DNA of 5,784 bases from Syntrophales bacterium (GTDB lineage Bacteria; Desulfobacterota; Syntrophia; Syntrophales; UBA5619). Location: the NCBI GenBank assembly GCA_028712015.1, contig JAQTRB010000119.1:1-5784 (forward strand), given 5' to 3'. A program made the translations under genes and the position numbers. The notes beneath the pieces are model-generated. The model saw only the letters and a program-made list of their open reading frames with translations. It had not been told where the DNA came from and searched no databases. This document shows positions 1-5,784 of the stretch, piece by piece (position 1 is the first letter of the stretch; each line of letters begins with the position of its first letter).

Positions 1-104
1 GTCCCCAGAAGGGAGCGGATAAATGCGGGGTTGTGTCTGTTTTCACCGTTGTTCATGATAATGATGCCGACCGTATCCGCTTTTTTCCATTCGATTTCGG
101 ACAT
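1..104 (-). CDS. Enoyl-CoA hydratase/isomerase (crotonase) family protein, N-terminal fragment
   Basis: This is a partial gene read leftward; its 3' part lies beyond the left edge. The visible 34 residues begin MSEIEWKKADTVGIIIMNNG and continue ENRHNPAFIRSLLG. The pattern of a short beta strand (VGIIIMNNG) followed by an N-R-x-N-P segment and a helix is typical of the N-terminus of crotonase-fold enzymes, which bind acyl-CoA thioesters and hydrate or isomerise enoyl-CoA. The oxyanion-hole and catalytic residues lie further on and are not visible, so hydratase, isomerase or another crotonase activity cannot be distinguished. The ATG at 104-102 is preceded, six bases away, by an excellent Shine-Dalgarno (AGGAGGT on the - strand, 117-111), which fixes the start. 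It is transcribed divergently from the arn operon and has no obvious link to lipid A. Confidence is good for the start and moderate for the family. Confidence 0.7.
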   Translation of the reverse strand, partial: MSEIEWKKADTVGIIIMNNGENRHNPAFIRSLLG

Positions 105-336
105 GCAAAGACCTCCTGGATATGGGATGGTTGTGAGAAGGATGAAGACCCGACGCACGCGGAATCGCATATATTGTTTCAGATGTCAAGAATGATGCGG
201 TTTAGAAGGGATCTTGATCGCTCGTTGTGCACCGTAACGAATGAATCCCCGGAAGATAATCCATTGACAAAAAAGGGCAATCCGTGGAATAAACGCGTCG
301 ATTTTTTTATCGGTATTTGCTGATTCGGGGGAGATC
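105..336. other. Divergent intergenic region between the crotonase gene and arnT
   Basis: These 232 bp separate the two divergent starts and must hold control signals for both. The visible contents are the crotonase Shine-Dalgarno at 111-117 (- strand), a TTGACA hexamer on the - strand at 189-184 with no good -10 partner, and a 5-bp inverted repeat (TCGTT/AACGA) at 222-240. The candidate arn promoter is at 264-293, and a purine-rich arnT Shine-Dalgarno (GGGGGAG) is at 327-333. I see no convincing tandem PmrA-type (CTTAAT) or PhoP-type (GGTTTA) repeats, and no convincing small gene or terminator hairpin. Confidence 0.6.
264..293 (+). promoter_or_regulatory. Candidate sigma-70 promoter of the arn operon
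   Basis: A perfect -35 hexamer TTGACA lies at 264-269. It is followed after 18 bp by AATAAA at 288-293, which matches four of six positions of the -10 consensus. Transcription would start near 300, about 35 bp upstream of the arnT ATG. A second -10-like hexamer, GATAAT at 255-260, has no good -35 partner at normal spacing. The site lies in the only sizeable non-coding gap of the window, directly upstream of the first arn gene. The call is by eye and is not experimental. Confidence 0.4.
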
Positions 337-2007
337 ATGTTGCGGGAAAGATCCATAAGAATAATCGTTCTTTTTCTGGTACCGCTGCTGCTGTATGTGG
401 TTCCGCTTCCGTTTATGCCTCTCATGGAGCCGGATGAGGGGAGGTACAGCGCTATTCCGAGCGCCATGAACGCCACCGGCGACTACGTCACCCCGCGGCT
501 GAAAGCGTCGGTTTATTTCGAGAAACCACCCCTGGTCTACTGGGCAACGGCTATCTTTTTCCGGATTTTTGGAGAAAGTGAATTTTCCTCCCGTCTTTTC
601 ACGGCGCTATGCGCCTGGGGATGCATCCTCTTGGTAAATCGCATGGGCATTTTTTTTTACGATGCGCGGACGGGGCTCTACGCAGCGGCCGTCTTGACCA
701 CTTTTTTGTATCATGTGGCCATCGGACGGATCAACATCCTGGACATGCCCCTTGCCTTCATGGTCTGTCTGGCCATCTGGTCCGGCTTTCGTTATCTTGC
801 CGCTGAGACGAAGAAAAAGGGGTGGTTGTATCTTCTCTATTTTTTTAGTGCGTTGGCTTTTCTCACCAAGGGGCTGATCGGCGTGGTGTTCCCGTTCGGC
901 GTCCTATTCGTATGGCTGTTGGTCTCCGGTCGCCTGCGGGAAACTTTCGGTCTTTTCTCCCCCGTAGGGATACTGATTTTTTCAGCCGTTTCTTTCCCCT
1001 GGTTCATTCTGGTCCAGCGTGAAAACCCCGATTTCTTCCGTTTTTTTTTCATCCAGGAGCATTTTCTTCGCTATGCCACCAAGATGCATGACCGCTATCA
1101 ACCTTTCTATTTCTATTTTCCGATCGTTCTGGCGGGGACGCTTCCCTGGTGCGCTTTTCTTCCGGAGGCCATCCGTGTGTTGGGAAAGGTGAAAAGCAGT
1201 ATCGGTGTTGTCGAAAAAAGATTTTTGTTTACATGGGTTGGCTTCATATTTCTGTTCTTTTCGGTTTCTTCGTCCAAACTGATCCCTTATATCGCGCCGG
1301 TTTTCCTTCCGCTCGCTCTTGGATTCGGCCATCTTTTCCACCGTTATGAAGAGCGGCTTGCCAAGGGAGAGATGGGGGTATCCATTCCACTGCGTTATCG
1401 GCTGCCGGGGATCCTGCAGGCCGTTCTTTTCATGGTCGTTCTGGTTGGTCCTGTCTTTCTGAAGGAGCGCGGTATGCCCTGGGGGAACTGGTGGCCCTGG
1501 ATCGTGCTGCCGTTCGTCATTCAGATTCTGATTCTCTTTCTGCCGGATCGGGTCCGGAAGAAGACCGGCCGGGGATGGTTTGCAACGATCTACGTCCTCT
1601 TTGCGCTGTTTCTGGTATCACTCACGGCGCCGGTTTCGCAATACCTTGCACCCTACAAGTCGGCATACCCACTTTCACAGGCTATCCTGGCTTACCTTCC
1701 TCCGAATGCAACCCTGTACCAGTATGGCATGTCGCTGTACGGCATTGACTTCTATACTCGAAAGAGGACGCCGATCGTAGACGACATCGGAGAGGTGAGA
1801 TACGGCAGCGAACAGCTTCCGGCCGCGGAGCGGGAAAGATATTTCCTGACTTCCGATTCTTTCTTCCGCCTGGTTCAGGTCAAGGATGGCCTATACTGCG
1901 CAACACAGAACGATGAAAAATTGGAGAGGCTGAAAAAAGAGGTACCCGCTCTCCGGGTATTGTGGCATAATGATGCCTATTCACTGATACAGTTGAAAAG
2001 ATCCTAG
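337..2007 (+). CDS. arnT: ArnT: undecaprenyl phosphate-L-Ara4N : lipid A transferase (PMT family, GT83)
   Basis: This integral inner-membrane glycosyltransferase moves 4-amino-4-deoxy-L-arabinose from its undecaprenyl-phosphate carrier to lipid A phosphates on the periplasmic side. It has 556 residues, close to the roughly 550 of enterobacterial ArnT. TM1 (about 9-28) leads into the conserved periplasmic motif DEGRY (33-37), whose acidic pair is typical of the PMT active site. FEKPPLVYW (61-69) follows, then NILDMPL (133-139) and EHFLRY (241-246). Many hydrophobic segments continue to about 434. A soluble C-terminal part of about 120 residues contains YGIDFYTRKRTPIVDD-type sequence, as in the periplasmic domain of ArnT. 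The ATG at 337 follows GGGGGAG (327-333) by three bases; no in-frame ATG, GTG or TTG lies between it and the upstream stop at 265-267. It is first in the operon, which is unusual. Two 9-T runs (650-658, 1041-1049) lie inside. Related PMT enzymes have other acceptors; the arnB/C/A neighbours support ArnT. Confidence 0.9.
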   Translation: MLRERSIRIIVLFLVPLLLYVVPLPFMPLMEPDEGRYSAIPSAMNATGDYVTPRLKASVYFEKPPLVYWATAIFFRIFGESEFSSRLFTALCAWGCILLVNRMGIFFYDARTGLYAAAVLTTFLYHVAIGRINILDMPLAFMVCLAIWSGFRYLAAETKKKGWLYLLYFFSALAFLTKGLIGVVFPFGVLFVWLLVSGRLRETFGLFSPVGILIFSAVSFPWFILVQRENPDFFRFFFIQEHFLRYATKMHDRYQPFYFYFPIVLAGTLPWCAFLPEAIRVLGKVKSSIGVVEKRFLFTWVGFIFLFFSVSSSKLIPYIAPVFLPLALGFGHLFHRYEERLAKGEMGVSIPLRYRLPGILQAVLFMVVLVGPVFLKERGMPWGNWWPWIVLPFVIQILILFLPDRVRKKTGRGWFATIYVLFALFLVSLTAPVSQYLAPYKSAYPLSQAILAYLPPNATLYQYGMSLYGIDFYTRKRTPIVDDIGEVRYGSEQLPAAERERYFLTSDSFFRLVQVKDGLYCATQNDEKLERLKKEVPALRVLWHNDAYSLIQLKRS

Positions 2008-2022
2008 AGAAATGGAGTCATA

Positions 2023-3168
2023 ATGGAGATAAGGGAAGATTTTCTGCCGCTCAATCGGCCGTCCATCGGCGAAGCGGAGATCGGGGCGGTAACCGCCTGC
2101 CTGAGGTCGAAGTGGATTACGACCGGTCCCCTCTGTAAAACATTTGAAGAAAGGTTTCAGAATCTTACCGGTGCACGGCATGCCATCTCCCTCTGCTCCG
2201 CGACGGCGGGGATGCATCTGGTCCTGAAGGCACTCGGCATCGGTCCGGGGGATGAGGTGATCACACCGTCGCTCACCTTTGCCTCGACGGTCAACATGAT
2301 CGCGCTGCACGGCGCTCGTCCCGTCTTTGCGGACATTCATTATGAGACCCTCAACATCAACGCTGACGATATCGAAGCGAGGATTACCCCCCGGACGAGG
2401 GCGGTCATCCCCGTCCATTTTGCCGGTGCGCCGGCGGAGATGGACCGGATCCTGGAGATCGCCGATCGTCATCACCTGACCGTGATCGAGGACGCGGCCC
2501 ATGCCGTCGGGACGCGCTATCGGGGGATCCATGCGGGCGGCTTCGGAAGGATTGCCATCTTCTCCTTTCATCCGATTAAGAACATCACGACCGGCGAGGG
2601 GGGGCTGGTTACCCACAACGACAAACAATTGGAAAAGAGACTTCGCCTGTTGCGGTTTCATGGTATCGAACGGGATGCCTGGAAGCGCTACGGGAGAGGC
2701 GGTAACCCGGCGTACGACATCGAGGAGCCGGGATGGAAATACAACCTGACGGACATCCAGGCGGCCCTGGGGATCGCCCAGTTTTCCCGTCTTGATGAAT
2801 TCAACCGCCGCCGGGCGGCACTTGTCGCGCTGTACAGGGAAGGACTCAAAGGGATTGACGGTTTGGATCTTCCGGGTGATCCGTCCTATCCCCATGACCA
2901 TAGCCACCATCTCTTCGTGGTAAAGATTCTGGCCATGGAGAGGGAAAGTTTCATGGAAAAATTATCCGATCGCAACGTTGGTTGCGGTCTCCATTTTCCG
3001 GCTTGTCATCTTCTGAAGTATGTGAAGAACCGTTTCGGAGTGGCGAGTTTGGCCGAAACGGAAAGGGCTGCGGGAAGGATTCTGTCCCTGCCCCTGTTTC
3101 CGGACATGACCGACGGGGATGTATCCTATGTCTGTGCCGCGATCCGGGAGATTCTTCGCGGCGCTTAA
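2023..3168 (+). CDS. arnB: ArnB: UDP-4-amino-4-deoxy-L-arabinose-oxoglutarate aminotransferase
   Basis: This cytoplasmic PLP enzyme of the DegT/DnrJ/EryC1 family transfers an amino group from glutamate to UDP-Ara4O, giving UDP-L-Ara4N. It has 381 residues, matching enteric ArnB at about 380. Visible motifs are SATAGMHL (59-66, cofactor phosphate region), GDEVITPSLTFAST (76-89), IEDAAHA (155-161, with Asp157 expected to bind the PLP ring nitrogen) and FSFHPIKNITTGEGG (180-194, with Lys186 as the expected Schiff-base lysine). They continue with the KYNLTDIQAALG segment (239-250), GLHFPACH (322-329) and SLPLFPDMT (355-363). Similarity to enteric ArnB runs along the whole length, including the ArnB-like PVHFAGAPAEMD stretch (130-141), which favours ArnB over other sugar aminotransferases. 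The ATG follows GGAG (2014-2017) by five bases, and the gap to arnT is 15 bp. The Arg of GLHFRAAH, which I recall from the E. coli protein, is Pro326 here. Confidence 0.95.
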   Translation: MEIREDFLPLNRPSIGEAEIGAVTACLRSKWITTGPLCKTFEERFQNLTGARHAISLCSATAGMHLVLKALGIGPGDEVITPSLTFASTVNMIALHGARPVFADIHYETLNINADDIEARITPRTRAVIPVHFAGAPAEMDRILEIADRHHLTVIEDAAHAVGTRYRGIHAGGFGRIAIFSFHPIKNITTGEGGLVTHNDKQLEKRLRLLRFHGIERDAWKRYGRGGNPAYDIEEPGWKYNLTDIQAALGIAQFSRLDEFNRRRAALVALYREGLKGIDGLDLPGDPSYPHDHSHHLFVVKILAMERESFMEKLSDRNVGCGLHFPACHLLKYVKNRFGVASLAETERAAGRILSLPLFPDMTDGDVSYVCAAIREILRGA

Positions 3169-3174
3169 GGGGGG
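3169..3174 (+). promoter_or_regulatory. Shine-Dalgarno that selects the TTG start of arnC
   Basis: A run of six G residues immediately after the arnB stop codon (AAGGGGGG at 3167-3174) lies six bases upstream of TTG 3181-3183. The first in-frame ATG (3193) would be 18 bases away, too far for this site. The signal therefore favours TTG as the start. Confidence 0.5.
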
Positions 3175-3180
3175 CGGAAT

Positions 3181-4167
3181 TTGATCACAACAATGGATGC
3201 CAGGGATGGTGAAAAGATGATTTCCCTCGTGATCCCGGTCTTTAACGAAGAAAGAAATTTGCCGGTTTTGATGGGTCGGATCCGGCCGGTCATGTCCGCC
3301 CTGAAGAGACCCTGGGAGGTCATCCTGGTTGATGACGGCAGCCGGGACCATTCCCTGGAAATCCTGAAGGGATTTACGATTCATCCCGAGGTCAGGGTGG
3401 TGGAACTTACACGAAATTACGGACAACACGCGGCTATCCTGGCCGGTTTTTCCATCGTACGTGGCGGCATCGTTGTTACGCTCGATGCGGACCTCCAGAA
3501 TCCCCCGGAGGAGATCCCCCGCCTGATCGCGACGATGGAGGAGGGCGGCTTCGACGTGGTCGGCACGATCCGCAAAGGCAGAAAGGATTCCCTCTTCCGG
3601 ATTATTCCCTCGCTGATCGTTAATATGGTGGCGCGAAAAATCACCGGCGTCCGGATGACCGACTGGGGATGCATGCTTCGGGCTTACCGGAGAACCGTAG
3701 TGGAAAGGATGATCGCCTGTCACGAGCATGCCACCTTCATCCCGGCCCTCGCGACGCACTTCGGAAAAAGGGTAACGGAAATCGAGGTCGCTCATGAGGA
3801 GAGGTACGGCGGGAAATCGAACTACCCACTCCGGAAGTTAATCAACCTTCAATTCGATCTGGTGGCGTCCTTTTCCGAAGTTCCCATCAAACTCATCATG
3901 TATGGCGGAATCCTGCTGGCCCTGTTTGGCGTCTGTTTCGGTCTGTTGCTTGTCGTCGCACGTCTGCTGTACGGGGTGATTTGGGCGGCCCAAGGGGTGT
4001 TTACGCTGTTCGCCATCCTGTTTGTCTTCGTGGGACTCCAGTTTTTTGCGTTGGGACTGATTGGGGAATATATCGGCAGGATCTATCGCGAGGTCCGCAA
4101 ACGACCCGAATACGTGATCGAATGCGTCCACGGCGATCATTCAATTTCATCCGGAGGAGGTGGATGA
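3181..4167 (+). CDS. arnC: ArnC: undecaprenyl-phosphate 4-deoxy-4-formamido-L-arabinose transferase (GT2)
   Basis: This inner-membrane GT2 glycosyltransferase loads formylated Ara4N from UDP onto undecaprenyl phosphate on the cytoplasmic face. With the TTG start it has 328 residues; enteric ArnC has about 322. The GT-A domain begins at SLVIPVFNEERNLP (15-28), with VDDGS (50-54), RNYGQHAAILAGF (78-90) and LDADLQNPPEEIPRL (101-115), where DAD is the expected metal and nucleotide site. GCMLRAYRR (163-171) and HEHATFIPAL (181-190) follow. Two transmembrane helices (about 237-263 and 272-296) precede GEYIGRIYREVRKRP (295-309). The near-identity of these blocks with enteric ArnC separates it from general GtrB/DPM-like enzymes. 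The start is uncertain: ATG 3193 would give the same N-terminal length as E. coli but lacks a well-spaced Shine-Dalgarno, and ATG 3217 would begin only four residues before VIPV. The last four glycines are encoded by the ribosome-binding site of the next gene, whose ATG overlaps this TGA (ATGA). Confidence 0.93.
   Translation: MITTMDARDGEKMISLVIPVFNEERNLPVLMGRIRPVMSALKRPWEVILVDDGSRDHSLEILKGFTIHPEVRVVELTRNYGQHAAILAGFSIVRGGIVVTLDADLQNPPEEIPRLIATMEEGGFDVVGTIRKGRKDSLFRIIPSLIVNMVARKITGVRMTDWGCMLRAYRRTVVERMIACHEHATFIPALATHFGKRVTEIEVAHEERYGGKSNYPLRKLINLQFDLVASFSEVPIKLIMYGGILLALFGVCFGLLLVVARLLYGVIWAAQGVFTLFAILFVFVGLQFFALGLIGEYIGRIYREVRKRPEYVIECVHGDHSISSGGGG
4153..4160 (+). promoter_or_regulatory. Strong Shine-Dalgarno of the formyltransferase gene, inside arnC
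   Basis: GGAGGAGG lies inside the last codons of arnC, with GGAGG at 4153-4157 six bases before ATG 4164. It fixes the formyltransferase start at 4164, although the same frame stays open far upstream inside arnC. Similarity to the ArnA N-terminus also begins exactly here (MKVAVFAYH). Confidence 0.75.
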
Positions 4168-5093
4168 AAGTCGCGGTCTTTGCCTATCACAATATGGGCA
4201 TCGCCGGTCTTGCGTCCCTCGAAAATGCCGGATGTCGGATAGTCCGCATTTTTTCGCATGAGGATGACCCCGCGGAAAATTGCTGGTTCGGTTCGGTGCA
4301 AGCGTGGGGGAAAGAGAGAGGCATCCCCGTGGAGTGCCCGGATGATCTCCAAAGTGGGGAATGGGTGGAGAAAATCAAGGCGCTTCAGCCGCAGATGATT
4401 TTTTCCTTCTACTACCGCAATATGATCGGGGAAGAGATTCTCCGCATTCCACCGCAAGGGGCGTACAACCTCCACGGATCGCTTTTGCCCGCTTATCGGG
4501 GGCGGTGTCCGGTCAATTGGGTGTTGGTCAACGGAGAGGTTCGGACGGGAGTTACCCTTCATCACATGGTCCGGAAGGCCGACGCGGGAAATATCGTCGG
4601 TCAGAGGGTCGTGCCCATCGCGGAGGAGGAGACGGCATTAACGCTTTATGCAAAACTATGCAAGGCATCGGAGATCCTTCTCGCCGACCTGCTTCCGCTG
4701 ATGAAGGCCGGATTGGCTCCCAGTATCCCCCAGGATATTTCCCGGGGAAGTTATTACGGCGGGCGCAAACCAGAGGACGGCCGCATCGACTGGAGCTGGC
4801 CGTCCACGAGAATCTATAATCTCATTCGCGCGGTGACGGATCCCTATCCTGGGGCATTCTGCGCGCTGCCGGACGGATCCAGAATGACGGTCTGGTGGGG
4901 AAAGCCCGACAGCGAAGAGGAGGAGGTGATGGTACAGCCACCCGGAAGCCTCGAGATGAAAAAGGACAAGGTTCTCGTCTGGGCGGGACGCGGGAAAATT
5001 CGGCTTCAGCGAGTTCAGATCGGGAACGAGATCATGACCGGCGACGGAATCATCCGTTATTTTAAAGAAAAGGAAGGAATGCGGTTCAAATGA
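4164..5093 (+). CDS. arnA: ArnA formyltransferase domain as a separate protein (UDP-L-Ara4N formyltransferase)
   Basis: This cytoplasmic enzyme N-formylates UDP-L-Ara4N with 10-formyl-tetrahydrofolate, giving the form accepted by ArnC. Its 309 residues correspond to the N-terminal half (about 1-305) of the roughly 660-residue bifunctional E. coli ArnA. The formyltransferase core starts [12 protein letters not shown], then IFSHEDDP (29-36), FSFYYRNMI (80-88), [20 protein letters not shown] (102-121) and [14 protein letters not shown] (129-142). Asn102, His104 and Asp140 fall at the same numbers as the E. coli catalytic triad. A C-terminal subdomain follows, with [11 protein letters not shown] (200-210) and [12 protein letters not shown] (221-232), as in methionyl-tRNA formyltransferase relatives. 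The protein stops at TGA 5091-5093, just where the E. coli linker to the decarboxylase would be. It overlaps both neighbours by four bases (ATGA), implying translational coupling. The gene symbol refers to the domain; the gene is not full-length arnA. Confidence 0.92.
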   Translation: MKVAVFAYHNMGIAGLASLENAGCRIVRIFSHEDDPAENCWFGSVQAWGKERGIPVECPDDLQSGEWVEKIKALQPQMIFSFYYRNMIGEEILRIPPQGAYNLHGSLLPAYRGRCPVNWVLVNGEVRTGVTLHHMVRKADAGNIVGQRVVPIAEEETALTLYAKLCKASEILLADLLPLMKAGLAPSIPQDISRGSYYGGRKPEDGRIDWSWPSTRIYNLIRAVTDPYPGAFCALPDGSRMTVWWGKPDSEEEEVMVQPPGSLEMKKDKVLVWAGRGKIRLQRVQIGNEIMTGDGIIRYFKEKEGMRFK

Positions 5094-5784
5094 ACATCTT
5101 GATTCTGGGTGTAAACGGTTTCATAGGTCACCACCTGATACAAAGGACACTGAAAGAAACGGACTGGACCGTTTTTGGAATGGACCTTTCCGACGATCGT
5201 CTCGGGGAAAATCTTCAGAATCCGCGTTTTCACTTCATTGAAGGGGACATCGCCATCAATCGGGAATGGATTGAATATCACGTTAAGAAGTGCGATGTCG
5301 TCCTCCCCCTGGTCGCGATCGCCACCCCCAAGCTCTACGTGGAGGACCCGATCGGAGTGTACCACCTCGATTTTGAGATGAATTTGAATATCATCAAGGA
5401 GTGCGTCAAATATCATAAACGGGTCGTCTTTCCTTCCACCTCGGAGGTGTACGGGGCGTGCAGCGATCCGGAATTCACTGAAGATGAAAGCTATCTGGTG
5501 GTCGGACCGATCCAGAAGGAACGCTGGATCTACTCCTGTTGCAAGCAACTTCTCGACCGGGTGATCTATGCATACGGTACACGGGGGCATCTTGAATTCA
5601 CGCTTTTCCGACCCTTCAACTGGATCGGTCCCCGCCTGGATTCTCTTTACGCCGCAAAGGAGGGGAGTTCCCGGGTGGTGACACAATTCATCGCCGATCT
5701 TCTGATGCAGAAGCCGATCAGCCTGGTGGACGGCGGTCGGCAGAAACGTTGTTTTACCTATGTGGACGACGGCATTGCGGCATT
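5090..5784 (+). CDS. arnA: ArnA decarboxylase domain as a separate protein (UDP-glucuronate C4 oxidase/decarboxylase), 3' end beyond window
   Basis: This NAD-dependent short-chain dehydrogenase/epimerase-fold enzyme converts UDP-glucuronic acid to UDP-4-keto-pentose (UDP-Ara4O), the substrate of ArnB. The frame is open from ATG 5090 to the right edge: 231 codons plus two bases, about two thirds of the roughly 345 residues expected. Visible features are the Rossmann NAD motif GVNGFIG (7-13), Asp32 after the second strand, [20 protein letters not shown] (51-70), LPLVAIATP (72-80) and FPSTSEVYG (114-122). Ser118 and Glu119 correspond to E. coli Ser433 and Glu434. YSCCK (148-152) is the Tyr-xxx-Lys pair, followed by [12 protein letters not shown] (173-184) and [10 protein letters not shown] (214-223). 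The counterpart of E. coli Arg619 lies past the edge. Residue 1 aligns with about residue 316 of E. coli ArnA, so this is the intact second domain. AGGAAGG (5071-5077) is 12 bases upstream, a long spacing, so coupling through the ATGA overlap probably drives initiation. Confidence 0.92.
   Translation, partial: MNILILGVNGFIGHHLIQRTLKETDWTVFGMDLSDDRLGENLQNPRFHFIEGDIAINREWIEYHVKKCDVVLPLVAIATPKLYVEDPIGVYHLDFEMNLNIIKECVKYHKRVVFPSTSEVYGACSDPEFTEDESYLVVGPIQKERWIYSCCKQLLDRVIYAYGTRGHLEFTLFRPFNWIGPRLDSLYAAKEGSSRVVTQFIADLLMQKPISLVDGGRQKRCFTYVDDGIAA

Noticed and set aside
161..189. - strand TTGACA (189-184) as a crotonase promoter
   Set aside because: The hexamer at the 17-bp spacing is GATTCC, a poor -10, and the better TATATG lies only 10 bp away. 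The evidence is not strong enough to list it as a promoter.
199..215. GGTTTA half-site resembling a PhoP box
   Set aside because: The hexamer after the five-base spacer (GATCTT) does not match a second half-site, and a lone hexamer is expected by chance.
33..323. + strand reading frame of 96 codons before arnT
   Set aside because: Its beginning is antisense to the crotonase start and its Shine-Dalgarno. It has no good ribosome site of its own and no recognisable protein family.
1981..2910. Long antisense reading frame (309 codons) opposite arnB
   Set aside because: It is the mirror of a GC-biased real gene; the product has no recognisable motif and the sense strand encodes a clear ArnB.
2962..3795. 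Long antisense reading frame (277 codons) opposite arnB and arnC
   Set aside because: It spans the junction of two well-supported sense genes, is low in recognisable protein features, and is best explained as a codon-bias shadow.
3981..4163. Upstream in-frame extension of the formyltransferase reading frame by 61 codons
   Set aside because: It lies wholly inside arnC in another frame. ArnA similarity begins at MKVAVF (ATG 4164), directly after a strong Shine-Dalgarno.

Overview
The window carries most of an arn (L-Ara4N lipid A modification) operon on the + strand, plus the first 34 codons of a divergent crotonase-family gene on the - strand at the left edge. The operon order is arnT, arnB, arnC, a stand-alone ArnA formyltransferase gene, and a stand-alone ArnA decarboxylase gene cut by the right edge. 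The pathway implies a Gram-negative organism that makes lipid A. Moderately high GC, a split ArnA, a TTG start and an adjacent acyl-CoA enzyme would fit a delta-proteobacterial (Desulfobacterota-like) anaerobe. That taxonomic guess is inference only; no marker gene is present.

Layout: positions 1-104 hold the N-terminus of an enoyl-CoA hydratase/isomerase (- strand). Positions 105-336 are a 232-bp divergent intergenic region with a plausible sigma-70 promoter facing arnT. From 337 to the right edge the DNA is almost entirely coding on the + strand. Gaps are 15 bp (arnT/arnB) and 12 bp (arnB/arnC), followed by two ATGA overlaps of 4 bp (arnC/formyltransferase and formyltransferase/decarboxylase). 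This spacing indicates one translationally coupled transcript. No terminator, RNA gene, mobile element or CRISPR array was seen.

How the genes work together, from the known enterobacterial pathway: the decarboxylase oxidises and decarboxylates UDP-glucuronic acid to UDP-Ara4O. ArnB transaminates this to UDP-L-Ara4N, and the formyltransferase N-formylates it using 10-formyl-tetrahydrofolate. ArnC moves the formylated sugar to undecaprenyl phosphate. ArnD (not in this window) deformylates it, a flippase (ArnE/F in enterics, not in this window) moves it across the membrane, and ArnT transfers L-Ara4N to lipid A phosphates in the periplasm. The usual result is lower negative charge and resistance to polymyxin and cationic peptides.

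This is a recognisable known system, not a new one. The points of interest are architectural: ArnA is two overlapping genes instead of one bifunctional protein, and arnT comes first instead of after arnA and arnD. Two 9-nt T runs lie inside arnT, and there are no obvious PmrA or PhoP boxes upstream.
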